Numbered from the stretch's first letter, positions 1 through 12,491 are shown. The stretch: DNA of 64,000 nt from Novosphingobium panipatense (GCF_002149965.1 NZ_MSQB01000011.1:22134-86133), one strand, 5' to 3'. Notes: a model not told the origin generated them from the letters alone. Numbers and translations: made by a program.

Positions 1-223
1 CTATGGGCCCGGCTCCGGGCCACCCATGACGTGGCGCGCAAATACGGGGCCGCGCGGGGGTTGGCAAGCGGGGCAGATGGGTGACGCACCGGTATCGCCG
101 GGGGAAATCGCAAAGAGAGTCTTAAGCGATTCAGGCTATCCCGCGCGCCTGTACCGCTTCGGGACGCGCCGATCTCGATGGATGCCGCGCGGGCCAAAGC
201 AGGATAGGCGCGAAGGGCGCCTC

Positions 224-1375
224 ATGCGAGGACTGCCGAGAGGAACCGAATTGACCGCTGCCGCCCTGCCTTCCTGCGCCGAGACCTGGGAACCGCGCCC
301 GCGCGATTTCCAGGGGAACTTCGTGCGCGGCGGACGCAGACGGCTCCAGCGCAGGCGACGGCGCTGGACGCTGGGCGCGGCGGGGCTGGTGGCGATCGCC
401 CTGCCCGCTTTCGCCTCCCCGCCGCTCACGGCATGGGACAGCCTGACGGTCGGCGCCGCCACGGCGGCTGACCAGACCGTGCTGCCCATGCCTTTCGAAC
501 AGGTGGGCGCCAGCTTCCCCGGCTCGGCCTATTACTACCTCGAAGCGGAAAAGCCGGTGCTGAAGGTCGGCGAAGGCATTCATTCGGACGCCGGCGATGC
601 CGCGAGCGTCCCCGTCGCCCGCGCGTTCAGGATCGACAATTCCGGGGTGGACCGCAGCCGCGCGCTCCAGTGCCTCACCGCCGCGATCTACTACGAAGCC
701 GCCAGCGAGCCGGACGGCGGCCAGCGCGCGGTGGCCCAGGTCGTGCTCAACCGCGTGGCCCATCCGGCCTATCCCAAGACCGTCTGCGGCGTCGTCTACC
801 AGGGATCGGAGCGGCCAACCGGCTGCCAGTTCTCGTTCACCTGCGACGGTTCGCTGGCCCGCGCACCGCAGCGCTACTTCTGGCAGCGGGCGGAGGACGT
901 CGCCCGCGCGGCGCTGTCAGGCTACGTCTACGCGCCGATCGGCCTGGCGACGCATTACCACACGATCCAGGTCAATCCCTACTGGGCGCCGAGCCTCCGC
1001 TACCTGACGACGATCGGCGCGCACCGCTTCTACGCCTTCAACGGCGCGGCCGGAAACCCGGCCTCGTTCCGCTTCGCTTATCTCGGCGGCGAACCACTCG
1101 CCGCGCCCCATCGCCGCGACGATTCGGCCGCCAGCGCCCTGGCCAATGCCGCACTCGACCCGCTGGCCGTGCAGCGGGCTTTCGAGGTTACAGCGCCCGT
1201 CCGGGCAGAGACCGTCACGCCGCCCGCGGCACCGGTCGCGGCGGCTCCCGCCTATTCCAGCGACGTGCGCGAACGCGGCGGCGAGGACCTCTACCGCGCC
1301 CGCAACCTGCCCGAAGCGACCGTGCGCCCCGAATATGCCAACTCGGGCAAATGGATCGCCCAGCCCACGAGCTAG
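224..1375 (+). CDS. SleB-type cell wall hydrolase, membrane anchored
   Basis: Predicted 383-aa peptidoglycan hydrolase of the SleB/Hydrolase_2 family. An arginine-rich N-terminus (about residues 38-47) precedes one hydrophobic segment (about 48-66), so the catalytic part should lie in the periplasm. The family domain spans roughly 145-285 and shows the characteristic AIYYEAASEP stretch with the presumed catalytic Glu (E158), then VLNRV, CQFSFTCDG and a THYH motif. The C-terminus is Ala/Pro-rich. The frame is open upstream to base 26, but the ATG at 224 puts the basic n-region just before the membrane segment, so I prefer it; no strong ribosome binding site decides the matter. Family known; substrate linkage (amidase or glycosidase) inferred. 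Confidence 0.8.
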   Translation: MRGLPRGTELTAAALPSCAETWEPRPRDFQGNFVRGGRRRLQRRRRRWTLGAAGLVAIALPAFASPPLTAWDSLTVGAATAADQTVLPMPFEQVGASFPGSAYYYLEAEKPVLKVGEGIHSDAGDAASVPVARAFRIDNSGVDRSRALQCLTAAIYYEAASEPDGGQRAVAQVVLNRVAHPAYPKTVCGVVYQGSERPTGCQFSFTCDGSLARAPQRYFWQRAEDVARAALSGYVYAPIGLATHYHTIQVNPYWAPSLRYLTTIGAHRFYAFNGAAGNPASFRFAYLGGEPLAAPHRRDDSAASALANAALDPLAVQRAFEVTAPVRAETVTPPAAPVAAAPAYSSDVRERGGEDLYRARNLPEATVRPEYANSGKWIAQPTS

Positions 1376-1517
1376 GCGCGCGCTTTAAGCATTCGCCAAG
1401 TATCGGCTGCAAGGTTTCAGCAACCATAGGCCATCACCAAGACTTAGCGGCTTCATCCTATAACTGACTTCCGAGACGCCATCTCCGAGCGTCCTTCAAC
1501 AAGAGGCGCGCTTACCC

Positions 1518-1865
1518 ATGGCCATCCGCTTTTCCGCTGCCCGGAAACGCTCCTGCCCCGTGATCGTGCGCGCTCTCTGCCCCTCGGTGCCGCTCTGCGC
1601 CGCCAACGACAATTCCGCGTCCCGCGCACGCCTCCGCCGCCGTATCCGCGAGGCCACCGCCGATACCGCCAACGCGCGCATCTTCGCGGAAGCCCTGCGC
1701 CACTTCGCCCGCCACGACCTGTCCGCCGCCGCCCATGCCCGCGCGCATGCCGCTGCCGCGCGCCTCGCCGGGGACGAGCATGCCTGCACCTGGTGGATCG
1801 CCATCTGCCGCCAACTCGACCGCCCCATGGCCGACGCCTTCGCCCGGCGCATCGGCAACGGGTAA
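1518..1865 (+). CDS. Small hypothetical protein
   Basis: 115-aa protein of unknown function. An AGAGG element precedes the ATG at suitable spacing. The N-terminal half is basic, contains the motif AANDN and then an Arg/Ala-rich helical region; the C-terminal part ends in a Trp-containing stretch (CTWWIAICRQLDRP). There is no signal peptide or membrane segment. It looks like a lineage-specific conserved protein rather than a shadow frame because it has a good start and codon use in line with its neighbours, but I cannot name a family. It ends directly at the border of the 170-bp repeat array. Confidence 0.55.
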   Translation: MAIRFSAARKRSCPVIVRALCPSVPLCAANDNSASRARLRRRIREATADTANARIFAEALRHFARHDLSAAAHARAHAAAARLAGDEHACTWWIAICRQLDRPMADAFARRIGNG

Positions 1866-2263
1866 GGCCTGCACAGCGCTTACGGGAGGGGCCTTCGACA
1901 AGCTCAGGCTGAGCGGGGCTGAGAGCTGAGAGCGGACCGGAGCTAAAATGGCGCGCGGACGGGTCATTTCGGGCCCGGCTTCTCCCCTTCACATGCGGCA
2001 TTACCCCCATTCCGCTCGCCCTGAGCCTGTCGAAGGGCCTGCACAGCGCCCGCCGGAGGGGCCTTCGACAAGCTCAGGTTGAGCGGGGTTGAGAGTGGGA
2101 GTGGGCCGGAGCGAAATTGGGAGCATGGACGGGTCATTTCAGACCCGGCTTCCGTCCTTCACATGCGGCATTACCCCCACTCCGCTCGCCCTGAGCTTGT
2201 CGAAGGGCCTGCACAGCGCTCGCCGGAAGGGCCTTCGACAAGCTCAGGCTGAGCGGGATGAGA
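1866..2263. repeat. Tandem array of 170-bp REP-pair units (2.3 copies)
   Basis: Two complete 170-bp units (1866-2035 and 2036-2205) and a partial third (2206-2263) follow each other without a gap. Each starts GGCCTGCACAGCGC. Each unit holds one REP palindrome CTTCGACAAGCTCAGG near its left end and an inverted partner CCTGAGC(C/T)TGTCGAAG at its right end, so each is a complete inverted REP pair. Units differ by scattered substitutions, so this is not a recent assembly duplication. Related REP elements recur at 10.7, 11.0, 23.1 and 40.2 kb. Confidence 0.9.
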
Positions 2264-3731
<1,468 letters not shown>

Positions 3732-3744
3732 TCCGAACACCACG

Positions 3745-3782
3745 GCCCCGCCCGCCCCGTAATTCGACGGGGCGGGCGGGGC
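3745..3782 (+). terminator. Perfect 16-bp hairpin after mdh
   Basis: A perfect 16-bp inverted repeat (3745-3760 and 3767-3782), almost all G/C, with the 6-base loop AATTCG begins 13 bases after the mdh stop. There is no clear T-run after it, so it may act as a weak terminator or mRNA 3' stabiliser. Confidence 0.75.
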
Positions 3783-3900
3783 TTCGGCCTATCCGGCCGT
3801 TGATTTTAACACTGGGGCGGTTGCACTTCGCGGAATTTGCGCCATGGCGCTACTCAAGCCGGAATCGGCCTACACCAGGAACAGGAATTAGGATCGACCT

Positions 3901-4791
3901 ATGTCCATTCTCGTCGACAAGAACACCAAGGTCATTACCCAGGGCATGACCGGCAAGACCGGCAGCTTCCACACCGAAGCCGCGCTGGCCTACGGCACCC
4001 AGATGGTTGCCGGCGTCACCCCCGGCAAGGGCGGCACCAGCCACCTTGACCTGCCCCAGTACGACACCGTCGCCGAAGCCAAGGCCGCGACCGGCGCGAC
4101 CGCCTCGTGCATCTACGTGCCGCCCGCAGGCTGCGCCGACGCCATCCTCGAAGCGATCGACGCCGAGATGGAACTGATCGTCGCGATCACCGAAGGCGTG
4201 CCGGTTCTCGACATGGTTCGCGTGAAACGCGCCCTTTCGGGTTCGAAGTCGCGCCTGATCGGCCCGAACTGCCCCGGCGTCCTCACCCCCGGCGAATGCA
4301 AGATCGGCATCATGCCCGGCAGCATCTTCTCCAAGGGTTCGGTCGGCGTCGTCTCGCGCTCGGGCACGCTCACCTATGAAGCCGTGTTCCAGACCACCAA
4401 CGCCGGTCTCGGCCAGACCACCGCAGTCGGCATCGGCGGCGACCCGGTCAACGGCACCAACTTCATCGACGTCCTGGAACTGTTCCTGGCCGACGAAGCC
4501 ACCAAGTCGATCATCATGATCGGCGAAATCGGCGGCAGCGCCGAAGAAGAAGCGGCCCAGTTCCTCAAGGACGAAGCCAAGCGCGGCCGCAAGAAGCCCA
4601 TGGTCGGCTTCATCGCCGGTCGCACGGCGCCTCCGGGCCGCCGCATGGGCCACGCCGGTGCCATCGTCTCGGGCGGCCAGGGCGGCGCCGAAGACAAGAT
4701 CGCAGCCATGGAAGAAGCAGGCATCCGTGTCTCGCCCTCGCCGTCGCTGCTGGGCGAAACCCTTGTGGAAGTCCTCAAGGAATACGCCTGA
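3901..4791 (+). CDS. sucD: Succinyl-CoA synthetase alpha subunit
   Basis: 296-aa ADP/GDP-forming succinate-CoA ligase alpha chain, the subunit that carries CoA binding and the phosphohistidine. It converts succinyl-CoA to succinate with substrate-level phosphorylation. The CoA-binding Rossmann part starts at once ([13 protein letters not shown]), [16 protein letters not shown] lies at about 121-136, and the active-site His is H251 in [11 protein letters not shown]. An AGGA ribosome binding site precedes the ATG. The beta subunit gene sucC, next to sucD in many bacteria, is absent here: mdh lies upstream and sucA downstream. SucC must therefore be encoded elsewhere in the genome. Confidence 0.96.
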   Translation: MSILVDKNTKVITQGMTGKTGSFHTEAALAYGTQMVAGVTPGKGGTSHLDLPQYDTVAEAKAATGATASCIYVPPAGCADAILEAIDAEMELIVAITEGVPVLDMVRVKRALSGSKSRLIGPNCPGVLTPGECKIGIMPGSIFSKGSVGVVSRSGTLTYEAVFQTTNAGLGQTTAVGIGGDPVNGTNFIDVLELFLADEATKSIIMIGEIGGSAEEEAAQFLKDEAKRGRKKPMVGFIAGRTAPPGRRMGHAGAIVSGGQGGAEDKIAAMEEAGIRVSPSPSLLGETLVEVLKEYA

Positions 4792-4804
4792 TCCCATACC
4801 CGCG

Positions 4805-4834
4805 GGCGGCGCGAATCTTCGGATTTGCGCCGCC
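4805..4834 (+). terminator. UUCG-capped hairpin after sucD
   Basis: A 13-bp stem (one G-T pair) at 4805-4817 and 4822-4834 is closed by the very stable TTCG tetraloop and lies 14 bases after the sucD stop. There is no T-tract, so it may attenuate rather than end transcription between sucD and sucA. Confidence 0.6.
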
Positions 4835-4979
4835 ACGGGACCCACAGGCGATCCGGCACGTTCGAGATGCCGGACGCACATGCGAACGAAACGGCCCCTC
4901 CTCTCCCTCGGGACCATCGAACGCACTATTTAGCTTGGTAGCGCCGGCCGTTTTCCGGCGCGACAAAAGGTGACACCCG

Positions 4980-7829
4980 ATGGGCGACGAAAGTTTCGAC
5001 TTCACCCCCGATGATATCCTCGACGGACCGCAGGCCGGTCCCAGCTGGCAGCGCAAGAACTGGCCGCTGGTAGGCGCCGAGTTCGAGGACGACCTGACCC
5101 AGGGCCTCGACCCCAGCGCGCTGAAGGTCAAGATCGAGAAGGCAGCGGCAAAGGGCGGCCAGAAGGTCGACCAGTCCCGCATAGACGAAGCCGCGGCCGA
5201 CGCAATCCGCGCCATGATGCTGATCCGCACATATCGCGTGCGCGGTCACCTGGCTGCCGATCTCGATCCGCTCGGCCTCAACCAGCGCCAGCTCCCCGCC
5301 GACCTCACGCCCGAATACCACGGCTTCGTAGGCGCCGCGCAAGACCGCCCGGTCTATGTCGGCGGTGCGCTCGGCCTGGAGTGGACGACCGTTCGCGAGA
5401 TCGTGCAGATCCTGCGCGCGAACTATTGCGGCAAGGTCGGCCTCGAATACATGCACATCGCCGATGTCGAGGAACGCCGTTTCCTCCAGGAGCGGATGGA
5501 AGGCGCCGACAAGGAAATCGAGTTCACCCCCGAGGGCAAGAAGGCGATCCTTCAGGCCGTCGTGCGCGGCGAGCAGTACGAGAAGTTCCTCGGCAAGAAG
5601 TACGTCGGCACCAAGCGCTTCGGCCTTGACGGCGGCGAAGCCATGATCCCGGCGCTCGAAGCCGTGATCAAGTACGGCGGCACGCTGGGCGTCAAGGAAA
5701 TCGTCTACGGCATGGCCCACCGCGGCCGCCTGAACGTCCTCGCGAACGTCCTTGCCAAGCCCTACAAGGTGATCTTCCACGAATTCTCGGGCGGCACCGC
5801 CAACCCGGAAGACGTCGGCGGCTCGGGCGACGTGAAGTACCACCTCGGCACTTCGGCCGACCGTGAGTTCGACGGTATCAAGGTCCACATGAGCCTGATG
5901 CCCAACCCGTCGCACCTCGAAACCGTAGACCCGGTCGTGCTCGGCAAGGTCCGCGCCTACCAGACCATCGCTGACGACATCGGCGACGACATCGGTCCGG
6001 GCGCCAAGCACAAGCAGGTCCTGCCGGTCCTCATCCACGGTGACGCGGCCTTCGCCGGCCAGGGCATCATCTGGGAGTGCTTCGGCCTCTCGGGCGTGAA
6101 GGGCTACAACACCGGCGGTTGCATCCACTTCATCATCAACAACCAGATCGGCTTCACGACGAGCCCGCAGTTCGCGCGCAACTCGCCGTATCCCTCGGAC
6201 GTCGCCAAGGGCGTCCAGGCGCCGATCCTGCACGTCAACGGTGACGATCCGGCTGCGGTGACTTTCGCCTGCAAGCTGGCGATCGACTATCGCCAGACCT
6301 TCGGCCGCGACATCGTGATCGACATGTGGTGCTATCGCCGCTTCGGCCACAACGAAGGCGACGAGCCCGGCTTCACGCAGCCGCTGATGTACCAGAAGAT
6401 CCGCCAGCACCCGCCGGTCAGCAAGATCTACGGCGATCGCCTGAAGCAGGAAGGCGTCATCGACGACGCATTCCTGTCGCAGACGGAAGCGGAATTCACC
6501 GCGCACCTCGAAGACCAGTTCGAAGCGGCCAAGACCTACAAGTCCAACCAGGCCGACTGGTTCTCGGGCCAGTGGAGCGGCTTCCACAAGCCCGCCGATC
6601 CCGAAACCGCACGCCGCAACGTCGACACCACGATCGAGAACAAGCTGTTCGACAGCCTCGGCCGTACCCTGACCACGGTTCCCGAAGGCCTGACCGTCCA
6701 CAAGACGCTGGCCCGCGTGCTCGCGGCCAAGGAAGAGATGTTCAAGTCGGGCGACGGCTTTGACTGGGCCACGGCGGAAGCACTCGCTTTCGGCAGCCTC
6801 GTCACCGAAGGCTACAACGTGCGCCTCTCGGGCCAGGACTGCGAACGCGGCACCTTCTCGCAGCGTCACTCGGTCTGGGTCGACCAGACGGACGAACGCA
6901 AGTACACGCCGCTGACCACCCTGCCCCACGGCCGCTTCGAAGTGCTGAACTCGACGCTGTCGGAATATGGCGTGCTCGGCTTCGAGTATGGCTTCGCCAG
7001 CGCCGATCCGAAGACGCTGGTGCTCTGGGAAGCGCAGTTCGGCGACTTCGCCAACGGTGCGCAGATCATCATCGACCAGTACGTCGCCTCGGCCGAGTCC
7101 AAGTGGCTGCGCGCCAACGGCCTCGTCATGCTGCTGCCCCACGGCTACGAAGGCCAGGGACCGGAGCACTCGTCGGCCCGTCTGGAACGGTACCTGCAGC
7201 TCTGCGCGCAGGACAACATCCAGGTCTGCAACATCACGACGCCCGCGAACTACTTCCACGTTCTGCGCCGTCAGATGCACCGCCCGTTCCGCAAGCCGCT
7301 GATCATCATGACCCCGAAGTCGCTGCTCCGCCACCCGCTGGCGAAGTCGGCTGCCTCGGAGTTCACCAGCGGCACCTTCTCGCGCATTCTTTCCGACCCC
7401 AAGGGTTCGGAAGACGCCGCGACCAAGAAGGTCATCCTGTGCTCGGGCAAGGTCTTCTACGACCTGCTCGAAGCCCGCGATGCCGCAGAGATCGACGATA
7501 CCCAGATCATCCGCATCGAGCAGCTCTACCCCTTCCCGGGCGAGCCGCTGGCCAAGCGCCTTGCGCGCATGCCGAACCTCGAAGAGGTCGTGTGGTGTCA
7601 GGAAGAACCGCAGAACAACGGTTCCTGGTTCTTCGTCGAATCGCAGATCGAGGCTGCCGCCAAGGAAGCAGGCGTGGCCCAGCCCCGTCCGCGCTACGCC
7701 GGCCGCAATGCCTCGGCATCGCCGGCCACCGGCCTCGCCAAGCGCCACGTTGCCGAACAGGCCGCGCTGGTTGCCGACGCGCTGCACCTTTCCGTTCGTT
7801 CCGAACTCCGTCGCAAGCAGAAGGCTTGA
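4980..7829 (+). CDS. sucA: 2-oxoglutarate dehydrogenase E1 component
   Basis: 949-aa thiamine diphosphate-dependent decarboxylase of the 2-oxoglutarate dehydrogenase complex, close to the usual family length. It decarboxylates 2-oxoglutarate and passes the succinyl group to the lipoyl arm of SucB. Recognisable parts are the GMAHRGRLNVL segment, HLGTSADRE, the TPP/Mg region GDAAFAGQGI followed by NNQIGFTT, the RFGHNEGDEP segment, and the C-terminal transketolase-like half with LPHGYEGQGPEHSSAR and a late WCQEEPQNNG. An AAAGGTG ribosome binding site precedes the ATG. The sucB start follows after 8 bases, so the two are co-transcribed. Confidence 0.97.
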   Translation: MGDESFDFTPDDILDGPQAGPSWQRKNWPLVGAEFEDDLTQGLDPSALKVKIEKAAAKGGQKVDQSRIDEAAADAIRAMMLIRTYRVRGHLAADLDPLGLNQRQLPADLTPEYHGFVGAAQDRPVYVGGALGLEWTTVREIVQILRANYCGKVGLEYMHIADVEERRFLQERMEGADKEIEFTPEGKKAILQAVVRGEQYEKFLGKKYVGTKRFGLDGGEAMIPALEAVIKYGGTLGVKEIVYGMAHRGRLNVLANVLAKPYKVIFHEFSGGTANPEDVGGSGDVKYHLGTSADREFDGIKVHMSLMPNPSHLETVDPVVLGKVRAYQTIADDIGDDIGPGAKHKQVLPVLIHGDAAFAGQGIIWECFGLSGVKGYNTGGCIHFIINNQIGFTTSPQFARNSPYPSDVAKGVQAPILHVNGDDPAAVTFACKLAIDYRQTFGRDIVIDMWCYRRFGHNEGDEPGFTQPLMYQKIRQHPPVSKIYGDRLKQEGVIDDAFLSQTEAEFTAHLEDQFEAAKTYKSNQADWFSGQWSGFHKPADPETARRNVDTTIENKLFDSLGRTLTTVPEGLTVHKTLARVLAAKEEMFKSGDGFDWATAEALAFGSLVTEGYNVRLSGQDCERGTFSQRHSVWVDQTDERKYTPLTTLPHGRFEVLNSTLSEYGVLGFEYGFASADPKTLVLWEAQFGDFANGAQIIIDQYVASAESKWLRANGLVMLLPHGYEGQGPEHSSARLERYLQLCAQDNIQVCNITTPANYFHVLRRQMHRPFRKPLIIMTPKSLLRHPLAKSAASEFTSGTFSRILSDPKGSEDAATKKVILCSGKVFYDLLEARDAAEIDDTQIIRIEQLYPFPGEPLAKRLARMPNLEEVVWCQEEPQNNGSWFFVESQIEAAAKEAGVAQPRPRYAGRNASASPATGLAKRHVAEQAALVADALHLSVRSELRRKQKA

Positions 7830-7837
7830 GATAAATC

Positions 7838-9070
7838 ATGACCACCGAAGTCAAGGTCCCCGTCCTTGGGGAATCCGTCGCCGAAGCCACCATCGGCCAA
7901 TGGCTGAAGCAGCCCGGCGAAGCCGTTGCCGCTGACGAGCCCATCGCCAGCCTCGAGACCGACAAGGTCGCGATCGACGTCATGGCGCCCCACGCGGGCG
8001 TCATGGGCCAGCAGATCGCCAAGGAAGGCGACACCGTCGTCGTCGGCGCGCTGATCGCCACGATCGAGGAAGGCACCGGCGGCGCCGCTGCGCCCAAGGC
8101 CGCAGCCGCTCCGGCCGCTGCTGCCCCGGCTCCGGCTCCGGCAGCTGCTGCCGTGGCTCCCGCTCCCGCTGCTTCCGACGAAGGTTCGGCCGGTTCCTCG
8201 GTCCTCTCGCCGGCCGTGCGCCGCGCGATCCTGGAGCACGGCATCGACCCGGCCACCATCAAGGGCACCGGCAAGGACGGCCGCATCACCAAGGACGACG
8301 TCCTCGAAGCGGCCAAGAACAAGCCCGCCTCGGCGCCTGTCGCAGCCTCGGCTGCCGCCGCTCCGGCCGCGCGCAGCGAGGAACGCGTCAAGATGACGCG
8401 CCTGCGCCAGACCATCGCCAAGCGCCTGAAGTCCGCGCAGGACAACGCCGCGCTGCTCACCACCTTCAACGACGTCGACATGTCGGCCGTCATCGAGGCG
8501 CGCGAGAAGTACAAGGACGTGTTCCAGAAGAAGCACGGCATCAAGCTGGGCTTCATGTCGTTCTTCGCCAAGGCTTCGGTCCTGGCACTCAAGGACATCC
8601 CGGCGGTCAACGCGCAGATCGACGGCGACCAGATCGTCTACCACGACTACGTGGATATCTCGATCGCCGTCTCGGCCCCGAACGGCCTCGTCGTTCCGGT
8701 CGTCAAGGACTGCGACAAGCTGGGCTTCGCGGGCATCGAGAAGGCCATTGCCGAATTCGGCAAGAAGGCCAAGGAAGGCACGCTGACCATGGCCGACATG
8801 GCCGGCGGCACCTTCACGATCTCCAACGGCGGCGTGTTCGGCGGCCTGATGTCGACCCCGATCATCAACCCCCCGCAGTCGGCCGTGCTCGGCCTGCACC
8901 GCATCGAGGACCGCGCCGTCGTGCGTAACGGCGAAATCGTGATCCGCCCGATGATGTACATCGCGCTGTCCTACGATCACCGCCTGATCGACGGCCGCGA
9001 AGCGGTCACCGCGCTCAAGACGATCAAGGAAGCGATCGAGGATCCCACCCGTCTCCTCATCGACCTCTGA
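7838..9070 (+). CDS. sucB: Dihydrolipoyllysine succinyltransferase (E2 of OGDH)
   Basis: 410-aa core acyltransferase of the 2-oxoglutarate dehydrogenase complex. It has one lipoyl domain at about 1-77 with the lipoylated Lys in ETDKVA (K43), an Ala/Pro-rich flexible linker at about 80-120, a peripheral subunit-binding domain at about 125-160 ([14 protein letters not shown]) and the catalytic domain with the active-site His in SYDHRLIDG (H381). A single lipoyl domain and the [13 protein letters not shown] segment fit the succinyl- rather than acetyltransferase. The ribosome binding site lies inside the sucA end, and an intrinsic terminator follows directly. Confidence 0.96.
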   Translation: MTTEVKVPVLGESVAEATIGQWLKQPGEAVAADEPIASLETDKVAIDVMAPHAGVMGQQIAKEGDTVVVGALIATIEEGTGGAAAPKAAAAPAAAAPAPAPAAAAVAPAPAASDEGSAGSSVLSPAVRRAILEHGIDPATIKGTGKDGRITKDDVLEAAKNKPASAPVAASAAAAPAARSEERVKMTRLRQTIAKRLKSAQDNAALLTTFNDVDMSAVIEAREKYKDVFQKKHGIKLGFMSFFAKASVLALKDIPAVNAQIDGDQIVYHDYVDISIAVSAPNGLVVPVVKDCDKLGFAGIEKAIAEFGKKAKEGTLTMADMAGGTFTISNGGVFGGLMSTPIINPPQSAVLGLHRIEDRAVVRNGEIVIRPMMYIALSYDHRLIDGREAVTALKTIKEAIEDPTRLLIDL

Positions 9071-9076
9071 GTTAAG

Positions 9077-9113
9077 AAACCCCGCCCACCCCGATCCGGT
9101 CGGGCGGGGTTTT
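9077..9113 (+). terminator. Intrinsic terminator after sucB
   Basis: A perfect 11-bp stem (9077-9087 and 9102-9112) with a 14-base loop runs into TTTT only 6 bases after the sucB stop. It separates sucAB from lpdA. Confidence 0.88.
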
Positions 9114-9187
9114 CACTTGAGCCGAAATGACTATTTTCCGCTCGTGCCCTGAATAGTGCGAAGCACGAGCGTACGGAGGCCTGAACA

Positions 9188-10588
<1,401 letters not shown>

Positions 10589-10614
10589 TCGGCGGCCTCT
10601 TTCCCAGGGTTTGC

Positions 10615-10650
10615 AAAAGACCGGCGGTGCGCAAGCATCGCCGGTCTTTT
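10615..10650 (+). terminator. Intrinsic terminator after lpdA
   Basis: A 16-bp stem (10615-10630 and 10635-10650, one G-T pair) with the tetraloop GCAA begins 26 bases after lpdA and ends in TTTT. It has the form of a strong intrinsic terminator. Confidence 0.9.
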
Positions 10651-10673
10651 CGTTTCGGTGAACCGGTAGAGAA

Positions 10674-11006
10674 CTACCCTCTCCACCCGCTCAGGCTGAG
10701 CTTGTCGAAGCCCCCTGCGGCGTGGCACTGCGAGCCAATTCGCTCACCAGAAGCCAATCCCCGCATCATTGCTTCCTTCTTGGCACAGCTCCCAGCCCTT
10801 GAGTTTGCGTTCTGTTGCAAACGCCTCATCGCGAGTCTGAAAATCCTGTGCCCACAAAGGGAACACTGGCAAACGCAGGGAGTGCAACTAGGGAGCACCC
10901 CGCTTTTGAGCTGAGCAATGCAGCGTTCGAGGTCATCGGTATGGCCAAGGTAGGACGTCCCGTCGCGGCGCCCCAGGATGTAGGTTTGGAACGCCATCAG
11001 GTTCAA
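10674..11006 (-). pseudogene. GIY-YIG nuclease relic with two compensating frameshifts
   Basis: The leftward frame begins like a GIY-YIG (URI/UPF0213-type) nuclease: TYILGRRDGTSYLGHTDDLERCIAQ. It then loses similarity and regains it at CAKKEAMMRG. The missing middle, PLWAQDF followed by TRDEAFATERKLKGW, is present in a different frame between about 10860 and 10790. A 1-nt loss near 10860 and a 1-nt gain near 10790 (GGCTGGGAGC for expected GGCTGGAGC) explain this exactly, and the two cancel so the frame stays open. The motif Tyr-Ile-Leu is retained but the central helix carrying the conserved Glu is scrambled, so activity is unlikely. The last 20 or so codons are read from a REP element (GGFDKLSLSG), so the natural C-terminus is also gone. 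A sequencing error is the alternative. Confidence 0.7.
10686..10735. repeat. Half REP pair (left border of the GIY-YIG relic)
   Basis: The REP palindrome CCGCTCAGGCTGAGCTTGTCG is followed by the spacer CCCCCTGCGGCGTGGCACTG. Both match the reverse complement of the right half of the complete pairs at 23.1 and 40.2 kb. The other half is missing and the relic's sequence begins instead. Confidence 0.8.
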
Positions 11007-11024
11007 AGTCTGGCGTTGCGGGCG

Positions 11025-11056
11025 GGCTTCGACAAGCTCAGCCTGAGCGGGGTGGG
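11025..11056. repeat. Single REP palindrome (right border of the GIY-YIG relic)
   Basis: CTTCGACAAGCTCAGCCTGAGC lies in inverted orientation to the element at 10686, about 340 bp away, so the nuclease relic sits between two facing REPs. The remaining 11057-11143 holds no gene. Confidence 0.85.
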
Positions 11057-11143
11057 GTTAAGACCCGGCAAGCCTGAACTCGCTTTGCTGCGCTAACCGC
11101 ATTCGCTCCATCAGTCGTTGCAAAGCGCGACAGTCAGTGTCAC

Positions 11144-11803
11144 TCAGTTACGCTCCCAATCCCTGAACACCGTGTCGAGATCGGCACCTGGCTTTGCCAT
11201 CGCCTGCGCGACGCGCTTGTGGCCCTGCCAATAGAGCAGTCCGGGATGGCTGGCCCTTTCGGCAAGCAGCTTCCGCGCCTCGGCATCGGAAAGCGTACTT
11301 TCTCCCGCCACGAAGTCGCAATAGCCCTCGCGTAGCATGGCCGGATAGAGCGGGTCGGCGAAAAAGCCGAAGTGCGCGCGGATGGAGCCATGGGTCATCT
11401 CATGCGCGACGACACCGGCCAATCCGCGCACCCCGCCAAGTGACCGGCCATTATAGACTTTGTCGCCCGCCAGACGATTGACGACGATCGTATCGGTTAC
11501 AGGCCGTGTCAGCGCGAAAGCACCGCCGCTGGGCAGCGATAGCCACTTCCAGCGCCAGCCGCCATCGGTCAGGTAGACGGCCTGATCCGGCTTGCGGAAA
11601 CCCCCGCCGGAAGACCCCGCTACCCGTCGGTCCGCCTCATGGAGCGCGTTCACCAGAGCGGGTGATATTTCCTGTGTCGAGTAAACCCGGTGCAAGCCGA
11701 CCTGCTGCCGATAAGGAAAGGCAAGCAGCTTGGGCGAGAACAGCGGCATTGCGGCGAGAACGGCCATTACCGTGAGTGCCATGCCCAGCCGTGACTGCTT
11801 CAT
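11144..11803 (-). CDS. Secreted putative zinc metalloprotease, HExxH type
   Basis: 219-aa protein with an N-terminal signal or anchor segment (about residues 5-28) and the zinc-binding motif HEMTH followed by GSIRAHFG, typical of gluzincin peptidases. A downstream [13 protein letters not shown] with Glu residues could provide the third ligand. I do not recognise a named family. Two adjacent starts exist: a GTG at 11809 and an ATG at 11803. The AAGGGG ribosome binding site overlaps the first, so the ATG is preferred. Probably periplasmic; substrate unknown. The gene diverges from the VOC protein gene. Confidence 0.72.
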   Translation of the reverse strand: MKQSRLGMALTVMAVLAAMPLFSPKLLAFPYRQQVGLHRVYSTQEISPALVNALHEADRRVAGSSGGGFRKPDQAVYLTDGGWRWKWLSLPSGGAFALTRPVTDTIVVNRLAGDKVYNGRSLGGVRGLAGVVAHEMTHGSIRAHFGFFADPLYPAMLREGYCDFVAGESTLSDAEARKLLAERASHPGLLYWQGHKRVAQAMAKPGADLDTVFRDWERN

Positions 11804-11923
11804 TTTCACCCCTTGCGTTTCCGTATCGAAAGAAATCTAGAACCATTGTCCCGCCATTATCAAGTTAAGCCTCTGAAATCACCGGACATGGCCATTCCTC
11901 CGCAAACGGGCTATTCCACCCCC

Positions 11924-12349
11924 ATGACCCTGCGCCCGTTCCATCTCGCCTTTCCCGTCCACGATCTCGACGCCGCGCGGGCGTTCTGGGGTGGGGTCAT
12001 GGGGTGCCGCGAGGGGCGCAGCAGTGCCACCTGGGTGGACTTCGACTTCCATGGCCACCAGATCGTCGCCCATCTCGTGCCGGGCATGGCGCGCGGGGAT
12101 GCCGGGGCCAATCCGGTCGACGGCCACGGCGTGCCGGTGCCGCATTTCGGCATCGTGCTTGACATGGAAGACTGGCAGGCGCTGGCGGCAAGGCTGCGCG
12201 CGGCAGGAACGGAATTCGGCATCGAACCTTATATCCGCTTTGCCGGACAGGCGGGCGAGCAGGCAACGATGTTCTTCCGCGACCCTTCCGGCAATGCCAT
12301 CGAGATGAAGGCCTTCGCCGATCTCGGCCAGCTTTTCGCGAAGGACTGA
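11924..12349 (+). CDS. VOC (glyoxalase/dioxygenase superfamily) protein
   Basis: 141-aa protein of the vicinal oxygen chelate superfamily. It begins with the typical [17 protein letters not shown], has metal-ligand candidates in GHQIVAHL and in [10 protein letters not shown], and ends with [14 protein letters not shown], the signature beta-strand with the final Glu ligand. The N-terminus can be extended to 11888 or 11813, but [10 protein letters not shown] is the usual family start; the ribosome binding site is weak in every case. The substrate cannot be told from sequence; such proteins include glyoxalases, ring-cleavage dioxygenases and resistance proteins. Confidence 0.8.
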   Translation: MTLRPFHLAFPVHDLDAARAFWGGVMGCREGRSSATWVDFDFHGHQIVAHLVPGMARGDAGANPVDGHGVPVPHFGIVLDMEDWQALAARLRAAGTEFGIEPYIRFAGQAGEQATMFFRDPSGNAIEMKAFADLGQLFAKD

Positions 12350-12491
12350 ACGCCCTTAAGGACAGGCAATTTCAACCGCCGGACACAAACCGGACATGTC
12401 CGCCTGCTACCTCCGTTGCACAACAATTGAGCAGATGATGCCTTATTTTTAAGCAACATCTGTTCCTGAGCACAACGAGAGGATGTAAGAC

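Noticed and set aside
1866..2263. Possible CRISPR-like array
   Set aside because: Period of 170 bp with the whole unit conserved, no unique spacers, and internal REP palindromes; it is a tandem REP-pair array.
4926..7787. A 953-codon open frame antisense to sucA, and similar long antisense frames across mdh, alaS, recN and the dehydratase gene
   Set aside because: They mirror the third-position GC bias of the real genes, have no motifs and no ribosome binding sites.
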